The notes: generated from the letters alone by a model not told the origin. Shown: positions 1 through 9,016, numbered from the stretch's first letter. The stretch is DNA of 64,000 bases from SZUA-584 sp041656035 (GCA_964586785.1 CAZPHS010000002.1:1-64000), one strand, 5' to 3'. Made by a program: numbers and translations.

Positions 1-51
1 GCTTAAGCTTTTTTGAACCCCCGGCATAGCCGGGGGTATTCTAAAGACAAT

Positions 52-81
52 AAAAGCGGCCGCTTAAGTAGCCGCTTTTTT
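52..81 (-). terminator. Rho-independent terminator
   Basis: A nine-base stem (AAAAGCGGC / GCCGCTTTT) is flanked by A and T runs, so it can act in both directions. On the minus strand it lies just past the stop of the zinc-ribbon permease gene. A second GC-rich hairpin at 18-36 has no clear U tract and is not called. Confidence 0.7.
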
Positions 82-100
82 AATGTAAAAGACATTTTAT

Positions 101-1315
101 CTACTGCATAAGCGATATATCATTGGAGGCAGCATACTTGCTGTCCTTTCTCTTGCAGCGGCAGGCATAGGCAATTATCAGCATAATAAACGCCAGCCCG
201 CCGCCTGTAACATATTGACCGACGGCAATACCATGCAAGCCAAACAGAGCGGGTATAAGCGCGTTTTGCATAAGCACCCATACAACCGCGGGCAGCAGAC
301 ATAACGGCACGGGAGCAAATTTGTTATCAAAAGCGCGGCTTGATATAAGAACAGCGAACGCAAATATGACATACGTTTCGGACTCTAACATTGTGTAAGC
401 CGCCCCTCCAAGGTTTCCCCAAAGCAGCAGTATGCCCGTGCCGGAAGCGATAACGGCGCTTGATACGTACGCAAACATATACGACAGCTTGCTTTTATCA
501 TCCCGCTTAAATATTGGCGTTCCAAGCCGCGAGAACAAAACAAACAGGAACGCGGCAATAAACACTACCGCCGCTATTATCGGCAGCACGGGCGCTTCCA
601 ATGAAAACTGGGGCGGAGTAATGTTTGCGCCGATATAATCTCCGAAAATGACAAAGTAGCTGACGCCTTTTACAATAAGTCCGGTTAACAGCGTCAATAC
701 TATTACAGGTATTTTAAGGTACGTCGCCAATATTCCGTTTAACAATCCAAAAACGGCGTATGCGCAAATCGTAAGCAGTATCGATATGAGAAGCGATTCG
801 GTGTACAGGAATATAAACGCCATAAAAACCGGCGCCGTTGCTATCACCGCGCCTATGGAAAAATCAGGCCCCTTTGCGCGTGTCGTTAAAGCTATCGCGA
901 TTGAGATCAGCGTTAGTAAAGCGAACTGCGCCGCGTTAAACACAAAAGGATATCGGTTTTGTATAATCAGGAAAACAGCAACCGCCGGCAGCAAAACGGC
1001 AACGATAATACCAACGCCGGTATTCAAAAATGTAAAGTTGTTTTTTGCGGGCTGCCGAACCGTTGTTTCCACGGGCTCGGGCGCTATCACCGCGGTATCA
1101 AACTGTTCAGGCTTTAAGGGTAAGCCGTTTGCCTGTATCGTCGGCTCCAAAGTTTCCGGCACTTCCGTTATCGCGTCAGCTTGATCTTTTTGCTCGGCAG
1201 AAACCGGAGCCTCAAGCTCGTTTACGGCAAAAACAGACGAAAGGGGAGTTCCGCACATCAAACAAAAAGCATCGTCGTCTTTTGCCGAGTGTTCGCAGTT
1301 TGGACATTGTTTCAT
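101..1315 (-). CDS. Zinc-ribbon protein with RbsC-like ABC permease domain
   Basis: About 404 residues. The N-terminus carries a zinc ribbon (CPNC, then CLMC eleven residues later). A linker of about 65 acidic and Pro-rich residues follows, then roughly nine hydrophobic segments. The membrane part resembles the BPD_transp_2 family of sugar permeases (RbsC type): the segment with GPDFSIGAV matches the family's GxDLSVGSV region, and GLLNGILATYLKIP matches its conserved loop. No ATPase or sugar-binding gene is adjacent, so transport is unproven. The longest open frame starts at a GTG at 1324. The ATG at 1315 sits five bases after GAGAGGTGG and is preferred. It may be a sensor or an orphan permease. 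Confidence 0.75.
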   Translation of the reverse strand: MKQCPNCEHSAKDDDAFCLMCGTPLSSVFAVNELEAPVSAEQKDQADAITEVPETLEPTIQANGLPLKPEQFDTAVIAPEPVETTVRQPAKNNFTFLNTGVGIIVAVLLPAVAVFLIIQNRYPFVFNAAQFALLTLISIAIALTTRAKGPDFSIGAVIATAPVFMAFIFLYTESLLISILLTICAYAVFGLLNGILATYLKIPVIVLTLLTGLIVKGVSYFVIFGDYIGANITPPQFSLEAPVLPIIAAVVFIAAFLFVLFSRLGTPIFKRDDKSKLSYMFAYVSSAVIASGTGILLLWGNLGGAAYTMLESETYVIFAFAVLISSRAFDNKFAPVPLCLLPAVVWVLMQNALIPALFGLHGIAVGQYVTGGGLAFIMLIIAYACRCKRKDSKYAASNDISLMQ

Positions 1316-1400
1316 TGTTGCCACCTCTCTTGTTAATAATTTTGTTTTGGTATTCCGGCCATATGCCCCGGAAAATAATTCACTAATATGAATAAGTTTA

Positions 1401-1429
1401 ATTATAATACAGCGTTTTCAACTAAACAA
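1401..1429 (-). promoter_or_regulatory. Sigma-A-type promoter
   Basis: On the minus strand TTGTTT (1429-1424) and TATAAT (1406-1401) are separated by 17 bases. This is upstream of the zinc-ribbon permease gene. Confidence 0.5.
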
Positions 1430-1469
1430 CAGTACCGCATAATTCTTTTTGAGTAAAGCGGAATAGTGG

Positions 1470-1499
1470 TTGCAAAGTGTTAATCAGGTATATTATAAT
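1470..1499 (+). promoter_or_regulatory. Promoter of tRNA-Val
   Basis: TTGCAA (1470-1475) and TATAAT (1494-1499) are separated by 18 bases. The -10 box ends 21 bases before the tRNA. Confidence 0.6.
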
Positions 1500-1520
1500 T
1501 ACACACACATTATCTAGCGC

Positions 1521-1597
1521 GGAGGTATGGCTCAGCCGGTTAGAGCGCTCGCTTCACATGCGAGAAGTCGCTGGTTCGAATCCAGCTATCTCCACCA
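1521..1597 (+). tRNA. tRNA-Val (anticodon CAC)
   Basis: The cloverleaf is complete. The acceptor stem GGAGGTA pairs with TATCTCC, the anticodon loop is TTCACAT between CTCGC and GCGAG, the T loop is TTCGAAT, and CCA is encoded. The anticodon CAC reads GUG. Confidence 0.95.
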
Positions 1598-1607
1598 CGC
1601 CGCAATG

Positions 1608-1646
1608 AACGCTTCGCCCGTTTTAGGGCGGAGCGTTGCTTTTTTA
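1608..1646 (+). terminator. Terminator of tRNA-Val
   Basis: A twelve-base stem (AACGCTTCGCCC / GGGCGGAGCGTT, with one G-T pair) and a six-base loop are followed by GCTTTTTT. Confidence 0.8.
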
Positions 1647-1803
1647 CCTGCGCGCCATACGGTTTGTATTTATAGAATAATTTTGGGCGTGACAGGCTCC
1701 GCGCTTGATTCGCCCGCTTATCAATGTTATTATATTACAAAACACCGCCGCAGGCGCATGACCGTAAACGACAGGCGGCGCGGCGGTATGGCGGTAACTG
1801 CCA

Positions 1804-2493
1804 ATGCTTAGCATAAATACAAAAGAAAAAAAGTTGAATCGCTTTACCCGTAAAAAGACGGCTGTACTGTTATTTGCCTTGTCCGCAATATTTATTATTG
1901 CCGCGTCGGCGGTATATTTGTCGATTTGGGACGAGGGTGAGAAAGCAAAAAGCAGCGCCCGGCGGCTTTTAGAGTTAAGCGGCATAAAAGAAACCGAAAA
2001 CGCTTCCGGCGTATTGCCGGCCGATGCCTATGTTCAGCCGGAAGAACCGGACGCGATGAGAGACGAGGATATTTACTTTCTGCTTGATACGGAACTTTAC
2101 GGGTATAGCGTAATAGCGAGGCTGGATATCAGCTCACTGGATATTCATTTGCCGGTGTTATCTAAAACATCCGATAAAGCGTTAAAAATATCAATATGCC
2201 ATTACAAAGGCCCCTCTCCCGGGGAAAAGGGCAATCTTGTAATTACCGGACACAACTATCGCAACGGCGCTCATTTCGGAAAGCTGGATAAAATCAAAAC
2301 GGGCGATACGGCAACTGTCACGGATACGGAAGGCGGCGCCTATACTTACGAAGTATACAATATAGAGCATATAAAACCCGACGACGCGGCGGCATTGGAC
2401 AATACGCGATACGCCGGCGAGCTTTCGCTGCTAACTTGTGAAGCGCGGGGCAACAGGCGGCTGTTGGTACGTTGCAGGCTTTTGGAAGGATGA
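1804..2493 (+). CDS. Sortase
   Basis: A 229-residue membrane-anchored cysteine transpeptidase that joins sorting-signal proteins to the cell wall or to other proteins. A transmembrane segment lies at about residues 19-41. The catalytic set is visible: His150 in TGHN, Cys212 in LLTC, and an Arg at 218 or 219. No LPXTG-type substrate gene is adjacent, so its target is unknown. The subclass (B- or D-like) cannot be settled by eye. No strong ribosome-binding site precedes the ATG, so the exact start is less sure. It is a single gene between tRNA-Val and the convergent btu operon. Confidence 0.88.
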   Translation: MLSINTKEKKLNRFTRKKTAVLLFALSAIFIIAASAVYLSIWDEGEKAKSSARRLLELSGIKETENASGVLPADAYVQPEEPDAMRDEDIYFLLDTELYGYSVIARLDISSLDIHLPVLSKTSDKALKISICHYKGPSPGEKGNLVITGHNYRNGAHFGKLDKIKTGDTATVTDTEGGAYTYEVYNIEHIKPDDAAALDNTRYAGELSLLTCEARGNRRLLVRCRLLEG

Positions 2494-2524
2494 TGTCTGT
2501 TCCCCGCCCATAGCATATTCTGCA

Positions 2525-3310
2525 TCATATATTTTTGTCCATATCCGGCAGCACGAATGTGCGTCCGCCTTTCTTCACCGCATACACTTTTGCCCCATAA
2601 ACCTTTTCTATATTTTCTTCCGTGAGCACATTTTCCGGACGGCCGCCGGCATATACCAACCCGTTGCCCAGCATCACTAAGCTGTCACAGTAACCAAGAG
2701 CCAGATTTAAATCGTGCAGCACGCACACGGCGGTTAAACCGCGTTCTGTAACAAGCCGCCGGACAGCGCCCATAATCGATATTTGATGGCGTATATCAAG
2801 ACCGGCAACAGGCTCGTCCAGCAGCATAATGCCCGCCTGCTGGCAAAGAGCGCGCGCCAATACCATCATTTGCCTCTCGCCGCCGGAGAGGGTGCCCGCG
2901 AGCCTGTGCTTTAAGCCCGTTATGCCCACAGCGGCAAGCGCTTCATTTGCCGCCCTGTAGTCTTCGCCGCTCTCCCCGCGCCAACGCGAAAGATGCGGGT
3001 TGCGCCCCATAAGGACGATATCGCCCACCGTAAAGCCGTATTCGATAGAATTTTGCTGCCTGACAAGCGCCATGCGTTTTGCGGCTTCTTTTGCGGACAT
3101 CGCGGCGCTGTCGCTTCCGTAAACAAGCACTTTTCCTTTTTGGGGTTTCAAAACGCCCGAGATACATCCGAGCAATGTGGTTTTGCCGGACCCGTTAGGG
3201 CCGACTATGCCGGCAAGCTCTCCTTTTTTTACATCAAAGCTGATGTTTGACAATGCCCGCCTTCCCGCCGAGTAAGAGTATGAGACGTTTTGCACACTAA
3301 CGCGGCTCAC
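2525..3310 (-). CDS. btuD: Cobalamin/iron-chelate ABC transporter ATPase
   Basis: A 261-residue cytoplasmic ATPase of the FepC/BtuD/HmuV group. The Walker A motif GPNGSGKTT is at residues 37-45, the signature LSGGERQ at 141-147, and Walker B IMLLDEP at 161-167, followed by the D-loop. It starts with GTG inside the last codons of the permease gene (four-base overlap), so the two are translationally coupled. Sequence alone does not separate corrinoid from siderophore or heme uptake. The cobalamin riboswitch ahead of the operon makes corrinoid the best reading. Confidence 0.88.
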   Translation of the reverse strand: MSRVSVQNVSYSYSAGRRALSNISFDVKKGELAGIVGPNGSGKTTLLGCISGVLKPQKGKVLVYGSDSAAMSAKEAAKRMALVRQQNSIEYGFTVGDIVLMGRNPHLSRWRGESGEDYRAANEALAAVGITGLKHRLAGTLSGGERQMMVLARALCQQAGIMLLDEPVAGLDIRHQISIMGAVRRLVTERGLTAVCVLHDLNLALGYCDSLVMLGNGLVYAGGRPENVLTEENIEKVYGAKVYAVKKGGRTFVLPDMDKNI

Positions 3311-4299
3311 TTGACCGCCCCCTTTCCGCGCCGCAGCAGAAAAAGAAAGAACGGCACGCCTATAAACGCCGTGACAACTCCTATGGGAATTTCCATAAGC
3401 ACGCGCGCAACAGTATCGGCGGCAAGAAGGAATATGCCGCCGCCTAAAAACGAAAGGGGCAGGAGCCGTTTATGGTCGGGTCCCGAAATAAGGCGCAGCA
3501 TATGCGGAACGATAAGACCGACAAAACCTATTATTCCGCTTGCCGAGACGGCCGCCGACGCCGCGATAGTGGTAAGAAGTATAAGTATTCGCCGTACATT
3601 GTTTGAATTAACTCCAAGGTGGCGCGCGTCCTCGTCGCCTAAAAGCATTATGTTAAGGCTGCGGGAGCAGGGCAGGCAGAGCAAGCTTGAAATCAGCATA
3701 ACTGGAACAACTATTACCGCCTTGTCCCAAGAGGACGATGAAAAGCTGCCCATCGTCCACATTATTATATGCTCCATTCTGTCGCGGAACAATATCATAA
3801 GGCAGTAAACAAAAGCAGTGCAAAGAGTGCTTACAGCTATACCCGACAGCAGCAAAGAGGTAACCGATATCCGCCCGTATACTTTTGCGAGCCGGTAAAC
3901 AACCGCCACGGCAAGAATGGCGCCAAAGAACGAAAACAGGCTTACCGCCCCGTATCCAAAGAAAGACAAATATGAGGAAAAGGCAAGCGCTAAGGATGCG
4001 CCAAGAGCGCTTCCCGCGCTTACGCCGATAACATATGAATCCGCCATAGGGTTTTTAAACATCCCCTGCAGGCACGCGCCGCATATGGCAAGCGCGCCGC
4101 CCGAAACAAAACAGATTATCACGCGCGGCAGGCGCAGGTTAAAGAAAATAGTATACGTGCTTTGCTGCGCATCGCCCCGCAGCAGCGCGATAAGTTCAGG
4201 CAGGCTTATTCCCGAGCTGCCGAACAAAAAAGCGGAAACAAATACTGCAACTCCAAGCGGTATCATAACGGCGAGAATAAGCTTTATACGGCTTTTCAC
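3307..4299 (-). CDS. btuC: FecCD-family ABC permease (corrinoid uptake)
   Basis: A 330-residue polytopic membrane protein with about ten hydrophobic segments. It has FecCD family marks such as LRLPRVIICF near the N-terminus, GACLQGMFKNPMADSYVIG, and GFVGLIVPHMLR near the C-terminus. It would form the membrane channel of the BtuCD transporter. The GTG start at 4299 lies three bases after the btuF stop, and a GAGG site overlaps the end of btuF. It overlaps the ATPase gene by four bases. Confidence 0.9.
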   Translation of the reverse strand: MKSRIKLILAVMIPLGVAVFVSAFLFGSSGISLPELIALLRGDAQQSTYTIFFNLRLPRVIICFVSGGALAICGACLQGMFKNPMADSYVIGVSAGSALGASLALAFSSYLSFFGYGAVSLFSFFGAILAVAVVYRLAKVYGRISVTSLLLSGIAVSTLCTAFVYCLMILFRDRMEHIIMWTMGSFSSSSWDKAVIVVPVMLISSLLCLPCSRSLNIMLLGDEDARHLGVNSNNVRRILILLTTIAASAAVSASGIIGFVGLIVPHMLRLISGPDHKRLLPLSFLGGGIFLLAADTVARVLMEIPIGVVTAFIGVPFFLFLLRRGKGAVK

Positions 4300-4302
4300 A
4301 CA

Positions 4303-5217
4303 TTATCCCTCATAATTAATAAATATATCGGAAAGCGTCGCTAAAGCCTCCGCAACGCGCGGACCCGGGCGCTCAATTATATCCGAATTGACAAAATAGT
4401 AATTGCCGTTTTTAATTGCGGTTAAATCTTTGTAACCGGGAGCCGATTTTAAATCGTCCTCCGTTATCCAGCTTGATACAAGCAGTATATCGGGGTCTTT
4501 TAAAACAAGCTGTTCTATAGGATACTGGGGCCATTCCCGCTCGGTATCCGCCGTTACGCAAATTCCGCCGGACATTTCAATAATGCCGTTGATAAAACTG
4601 CCCTTTCCGGACGTCCATCCGTCTGTGCTCATAACATAATAGACGGCGGGCGCGGTTTTTAATTCATTCGCTTTTTCCCGGGCTGCCCGCTCCGCGTTGT
4701 TTAACTGTGCAATAAGCGCCGCGGCCTGCTGCTGTCTGCCTACCACCGTGCCTATAAGCGCTATGCTGTTTTCGATATCTTCGTAATAGGTGGCCTCTGC
4801 GGCTACAACATATAGCCCTGCGTTTTCGAGCGCCGCAATATCCTGATGCTGAAGGCCGTTTCCGGCAAAAACAACATTGGGTTCAAGCGCTATTACTTTT
4901 TCGATATCAAAGCCGTTGAAATCTCCTACCACCGTTATTTTTGATGTTTCGGGCGGGTAAGTGGAGTATACGTCTATGCCGACGATTTTTTCCCCGCATC
5001 CGAGCGCAAACAGTATTTCCGTCGCGCTTGGCGCGGTGGATACTATTGCCAGCTCCCCTTCAATCGTATGAACCTTATTTCCCATGGCGTCAATATTAAC
5101 TTCCAGAAGGTCCTTAGGGACGGGTGTGCGCTGCGCCTCTGTAGTTAAGCCTGCGCAGCCCAAAAGCAGCGACGCGACCAGCAAGCAAGTACACAATACG
5201 GATAATACGCTTCTCAT
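4303..5217 (-). CDS. btuF: Corrinoid-binding lipoprotein of the ABC transporter
   Basis: A 304-residue substrate-binding protein. The signal peptide ends in the lipobox LLGC (Cys21), so it is a membrane-anchored lipoprotein. The mature part has the BtuF/FepB (PBP2 type III) fold marks, including ATEILFALGCGEKIVGID and LEPNVVFAG. It is the first gene of btuFCD and lies directly behind a cobalamin riboswitch with a terminator. It might instead bind iron chelates, but the riboswitch argues for B12. Confidence 0.88.
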   Translation of the reverse strand: MRSVLSVLCTCLLVASLLLGCAGLTTEAQRTPVPKDLLEVNIDAMGNKVHTIEGELAIVSTAPSATEILFALGCGEKIVGIDVYSTYPPETSKITVVGDFNGFDIEKVIALEPNVVFAGNGLQHQDIAALENAGLYVVAAEATYYEDIENSIALIGTVVGRQQQAAALIAQLNNAERAAREKANELKTAPAVYYVMSTDGWTSGKGSFINGIIEMSGGICVTADTEREWPQYPIEQLVLKDPDILLVSSWITEDDLKSAPGYKDLTAIKNGNYYFVNSDIIERPGPRVAEALATLSDIFINYEG

Positions 5218-5260
5218 AAATTATTCCTCCATACTTTTTAATAACGGAAAAGAAGCGCAT

Positions 5261-5287
5261 AAAAAACGCCCGGAAATGCCCGTGGCG
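5261..5287 (-). terminator. Riboswitch terminator (expression platform)
   Basis: On the minus strand CGCC-A-CGG pairs with CCGGGCG and is followed by TTTTTT. It lies between the cobalamin aptamer and btuF. A GCGCA/TGCGC pairing just upstream (around 5287-5313) could serve as an antiterminator. Confidence 0.7.
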
Positions 5288-5339
5288 CGCATAAAAAACA
5301 CTGCCGTGCGCATCTTCCCTCCGAAGAAACCGCAGCGAG

Positions 5340-5525
5340 ATATATTCGGCAGGTTTACCGGCTCGGCTTCATTCTGTTAAAGCGCCTTCCCGGGGTTTAT
5401 CTCCCAGTGGCATATTGGCTTAAAACAGTCGGCCATACGGTAGCGGGGGCTGCAGCGGCGTTTAACCGCTTTCCCTATTATCCTTAAAGCCCGCGAAAGG
5501 GCTTTTCGGCACCGAATTTCTCCTG
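5340..5525 (-). promoter_or_regulatory. Cobalamin riboswitch
   Basis: Read on the minus strand, the segment has the class-defining elements in order: GGTGCCG near 5513, AATAGGGAA near 5480-5472, GCAGCCCCCGCTA near 5454-5442, GCCACTGGG at 5411-5403, and the B12 box AGCCGGTAAACCTGCC at about 5363-5348. Spacing to the btuF start is about 130 bases, with a terminator between. Bound adenosylcobalamin or a related corrinoid is expected to shut off btuFCD. Confidence 0.92.
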
Positions 5526-5700
5526 ATTTCTTTTTAACACAGCATATCATAACCAATAATTCCGGTCAATAAGGATTCGGTTTTCCTGCAATATTCATGT
5601 TTTTATATTAATATATATATTAATATGGCATACCGAGCCAGTTTATAGTATATTAGTATCTAAGGTTTTTAGATAAATAAAATATAACAGGAGAAAAGGT

Positions 5701-6975
5701 ATGTATTGTATCCATTGCGGCAAACAAATTCCGCAGGACGGACGGTGCGCTTATTGCGGCGCCCTCGCTGATAAAGCTCAAAGCGTTCCCCCGTCAAAAA
5801 AAAGGAAGCTTAGCAAAGGGGCGAAACTTGCCATGATAATATGCGGCGCCGCGGCGATTCTCGCAGCCGCCGCGATGTTATACTTTTTTGTAATCGCTGA
5901 TGTTAATATACAGAAAAAATTTATCGACGACACCTTGGCGTTATTTGAAAACGCTTTTAAAGACTTATCTTCTGATTCGTTTACACAGATGCTGTATGAA
6001 CCGTTTGAATTAAACATGGGAATAACAATAAAGTCCGATATTAAAACAGAACCGGCTTCAATTTTAGTGGCTGTTTCTTACGACGAAGAGGTTTTAGCCG
6101 CAAATGCCGGCAGGCAATACAATAAAGACTTTGTGCTTTTATTGATTGAAGATACGCTGTATTTATCCCGGAATGGCTATGATTGTGGCATAAAGTATGA
6201 TACTTACGCCGATTTATCAAAAAAGATGTCTTTAGGCGACAGGTTAAAAGCTTTGGGAAACGATAAAAATCAGCCGGATAACGCTGTTTTTACCGATGCC
6301 TTTATAAACAGCATACCATACTCTTGTTTTTCCAAAAACGATTCTTCAATTTCTTTGACATTAACAAAGGCTGATTTGGAGGAAGCGCTTGCACGCCTTA
6401 CTTTTATGGACAAAGATAAACAAAGCGGCATAAGCGGTTTAGATTATTGGAATTTTATCATATCAAGCATAGACCCCGATGCTTTAATTGTTATTACTCT
6501 GTCTTACACGGACGATACGCCTGCGGAAATAAACATAAAATATTCGGATAAGAGTGTTAATTCACTGGAATTTATATTTGCATATAAGCAAAAGAGTCTG
6601 AAGACGCGCACAATAACTTTAGACCTTTTAGCGGAGATTAGCGAAAACATTCCGGCGCATATTAGTATTCAGGCTGATATTACAAATATGGATAACGGTG
6701 TTGAATATACGGGAAGCGTTGAGGTGTTTGGTATTGAGGCGTTAAAGTTTACAGGAGAAGAGAAATGGCAGGGCGCCAGTTTTTCGGGCGATTTGAATTT
6801 GGACTTCGCTCCCGGTATGTACGAGGATATAATTATAAAATATCACGGTATTTTAAGCATAGGTATGCCGGAACATAGTGTAATAAATGAATATCGATAT
6901 TATATAGATACTGACAACGCTTATATAATAGATTCGCCGCAATTACCAACCGAACCTTATCTTGCAGAAATATGA
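5701..6975 (+). CDS. Zinc-ribbon membrane-anchored protein (paralogue 1)
   Basis: 424 residues of unknown function. The N-terminal zinc ribbon has Cys3, Cys6, Cys16 and Cys19. A basic linker follows, then one transmembrane helix at about 43-66, and a large C-terminal domain that should lie outside the membrane. It is a paralogue of the next gene: LLLIEDTLYLS, DLSKKMSLGDRL and FINSIPYSCFSKN all have close counterparts there. The layout (inside zinc ribbon, one helix, outside beta-rich domain) suggests a surface or sensor protein. A good AGGAG site precedes the ATG. Confidence 0.8.
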   Translation: MYCIHCGKQIPQDGRCAYCGALADKAQSVPPSKKRKLSKGAKLAMIICGAAAILAAAAMLYFFVIADVNIQKKFIDDTLALFENAFKDLSSDSFTQMLYEPFELNMGITIKSDIKTEPASILVAVSYDEEVLAANAGRQYNKDFVLLLIEDTLYLSRNGYDCGIKYDTYADLSKKMSLGDRLKALGNDKNQPDNAVFTDAFINSIPYSCFSKNDSSISLTLTKADLEEALARLTFMDKDKQSGISGLDYWNFIISSIDPDALIVITLSYTDDTPAEINIKYSDKSVNSLEFIFAYKQKSLKTRTITLDLLAEISENIPAHISIQADITNMDNGVEYTGSVEVFGIEALKFTGEEKWQGASFSGDLNLDFAPGMYEDIIIKYHGILSIGMPEHSVINEYRYYIDTDNAYIIDSPQLPTEPYLAEI

Positions 6976-7034
6976 TACTATAAGTTATAATGGTAATGGT
7001 TTTATACCGCTTATGTTTATAAGGAGGAAAATAT

Positions 7035-8498
7035 ATGTTTTGTACTAAATGCGGTATGCAGATTACTTGTGACGGACAGTTCTGCATACATTGCGGGGCG
7101 CCGGTAAAAGAAGCGGATACGCCGCAGGCCGCAAGCGCGGGGACGGTTCGCGATGCCCAACCGGCGTCTGCTTTTAGCACGTACTACACGCAGCCGCACG
7201 GGGAGGGTCAGCCGCCCGCTCGGCAGCCGAAAAAGAAAAAAGCAAAAATTATAATAATCGCGGCGGCCGGCGTTGTATTGGCGGCTGCGCTTGCGGCTGT
7301 TCTTTTGCTGACCGTTTTTACGCAAAGCGAGGGGTGGCCTTTCAGCGGAAAAACCATGCAAACACGGTTTGTCAACGACAGCATAGCGGTTTTTGACCGC
7401 GCGTTCGGGGATATTAGTTTTGGAAAAATGGACGAGATTAACAGCCAACCCTTTGATTTAAGTTACGCTCATAACATGACGGTCCCCAATAATGGAGAGC
7501 AAGAAACGCAAACGAAAATGAGTTATAACTTTGCGTATGATGAACAAACACTGGGCATTAAAACAATACAGGAAACCGGCTCAACGACGTTGCTACTTGT
7601 TGAAGATACGCTTTATATAGATATTGAATCCGATTATTTCGGTCAAAGCTTTAATTACACAACAGGTTTTAAGTTTGACGCTAAAGCCGATTTATCAAAA
7701 CCCATGACATTGGAAGACAGATTCGCGGCTATATTTGCGGGCGAAGAAATAGATGTTGATTTAATCAGGCTGTTTGAGTTGTTTTTTAACAGCATAGACG
7801 AAGATTGCTTTGATAAAAACAATACCCGTACTACGCTTAGAATGAGCGGTTCCGATATATCGCAAATGCTGAAAACTTTTGCGGATAAGTTAAGCGAGGA
7901 CGAAGAGCTAAACGACAGTTTAAAAAGCGCGCTGGAAAAGCTTGTCGGTGTAAAGATTAACTTGCCGGACGTCATGCCGCTTTTAAGCATCGCGTTGAAA
8001 AGCACAGACATAGAATTAATATGGACCGTCAGATATGACGACGCGGGTCTGCCGCGGCGTGTTGAGATTTCGGCGGAAGACGGCGGAAGCAATGTGTTCG
8101 ATTTTGCGTTTGAGGCGCAAAGGCAGGGCGAAACAAGAGATATGCTTATGGAACTGTCTGTTCCAAGCAGCTATCAAGACTTTGATTTTTTTTGTGAAAT
8201 GGAATTGGTACCGCTGCCCGATGGTTTAAAGTTTAGCGGCATTTTAACCGCTAACAGCGCGATTATAAAAATAAAGGGTTCCGAAGTCTGGGACGGATAC
8301 GATTTTTCGGGCAGTATCAAGGTAGATATTCCGCGGCAGGGCGTTAACGCAAAGCTAGATTTTAACGGTACGTTAGCCATTGGCAACCCCCCTGTGCCTG
8401 TTGCCGGCGACGAAAGATTTGCCGTTGATACGGAAAATGCCGAACTAATGGACCTAAATGAGATAATTTCTATGCAGGGCCAGATGCCGTTGTTTTAG
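7035..8498 (+). CDS. Zinc-ribbon membrane-anchored protein (paralogue 2)
   Basis: 487 residues. The layout matches the preceding gene: a zinc ribbon (Cys3, Cys6, Cys17, Cys20), a Pro/Gln-rich and Lys-rich linker, one helix at about 71-95, and a long outer domain. Matching blocks are LLLVEDTLYID, ADLSKPMTLEDRF and FFNSIDEDCFDKN. An ideal AGGAGG lies seven or so bases before the ATG. The two genes are 59 bases apart and are likely a tandem duplication in one transcript. Function is not recognised. Confidence 0.8.
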   Translation: MFCTKCGMQITCDGQFCIHCGAPVKEADTPQAASAGTVRDAQPASAFSTYYTQPHGEGQPPARQPKKKKAKIIIIAAAGVVLAAALAAVLLLTVFTQSEGWPFSGKTMQTRFVNDSIAVFDRAFGDISFGKMDEINSQPFDLSYAHNMTVPNNGEQETQTKMSYNFAYDEQTLGIKTIQETGSTTLLLVEDTLYIDIESDYFGQSFNYTTGFKFDAKADLSKPMTLEDRFAAIFAGEEIDVDLIRLFELFFNSIDEDCFDKNNTRTTLRMSGSDISQMLKTFADKLSEDEELNDSLKSALEKLVGVKINLPDVMPLLSIALKSTDIELIWTVRYDDAGLPRRVEISAEDGGSNVFDFAFEAQRQGETRDMLMELSVPSSYQDFDFFCEMELVPLPDGLKFSGILTANSAIIKIKGSEVWDGYDFSGSIKVDIPRQGVNAKLDFNGTLAIGNPPVPVAGDERFAVDTENAELMDLNEIISMQGQMPLF

Positions 8499-8592
8499 CA
8501 AGTTTAATATAACAGCTCCGCGGATAATGCAAAGCATCACGATAGCCGTCAGAGTACGCAGGGTGAATTGATTGCAAAAATAGGTAGTAAAC

Positions 8593-8835
8593 ATGGATAT
8601 GAATGATTTAAAGTGGTTTATGGATACCGTCAATATGGGGGACGATATTGTATTTTGTGTTGGAAAAAAACAATATTGGGTTGGCACATATGATGGCGGT
8701 AAACATATTATTTCGCAAAACCCTGACGGTCCAGATACTTATTTTTGTGATGCTGAGGATTTACTAACCAACTTTTTGATAGACGGTCTGCCGCTTGGAA
8801 AACAGCTGGACAAAATTGAGATTACTAATGCATAA
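8593..8835 (+). CDS. Small hypothetical protein
   Basis: 80 residues, acidic and soluble, with no signal peptide or membrane segment. It is rich in Asp, Gly and aromatic residues (for example KQYWVGTYDGGKH). An AGGTAG site precedes the ATG, and a second ATG two codons later is possible. It lies after the zinc-ribbon pair and before a terminator, so it may belong to their transcript. Function is not recognised. Confidence 0.6.
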   Translation: MDMNDLKWFMDTVNMGDDIVFCVGKKQYWVGTYDGGKHIISQNPDGPDTYFCDAEDLLTNFLIDGLPLGKQLDKIEITNA

Positions 8836-8882
8836 GAAAACTAGCAAGATATACTAAAGCTAAAAAAGCCTTTAAGGTCTTT

Positions 8883-8911
8883 AAGGTCGCTATAATTTTG
8901 GCGGCCTTTTT
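8883..8911 (+). terminator. Rho-independent terminator
   Basis: The stem AAGGTCGC / GCGGCCTT (one G-T pair) with a ten-base loop is followed by a short T run. It follows the 80-residue gene. Confidence 0.65.
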
Positions 8912-8950
8912 AAATGCAGTAAGGCAAAAAGATTATTCGGCGCCAATAAC

Positions 8951-9016
8951 GCATAAAAGCCGGCCGACGCCGCGCGTCCTTTTATGCTTTTCATATTAAT
9001 GTGCCGGTGTTATAAT
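8951..9016 (+). promoter_or_regulatory. Hairpin and promoter ahead of nfnA
   Basis: The inverted repeat GCATAAAAG (8951-8959) / CTTTTATGC (8979-8987) is followed by TTTTC and may be a second terminator. Just after it TATAAT lies at 9011-9016, with a weak -35 (TTTTCA, 8988-8993) 17 bases upstream. Confidence 0.45.

Noticed and set aside
18..36. GC-rich hairpin as a second terminator
   Set aside because: No U tract follows on either strand and the neighbouring gene lies outside the window.
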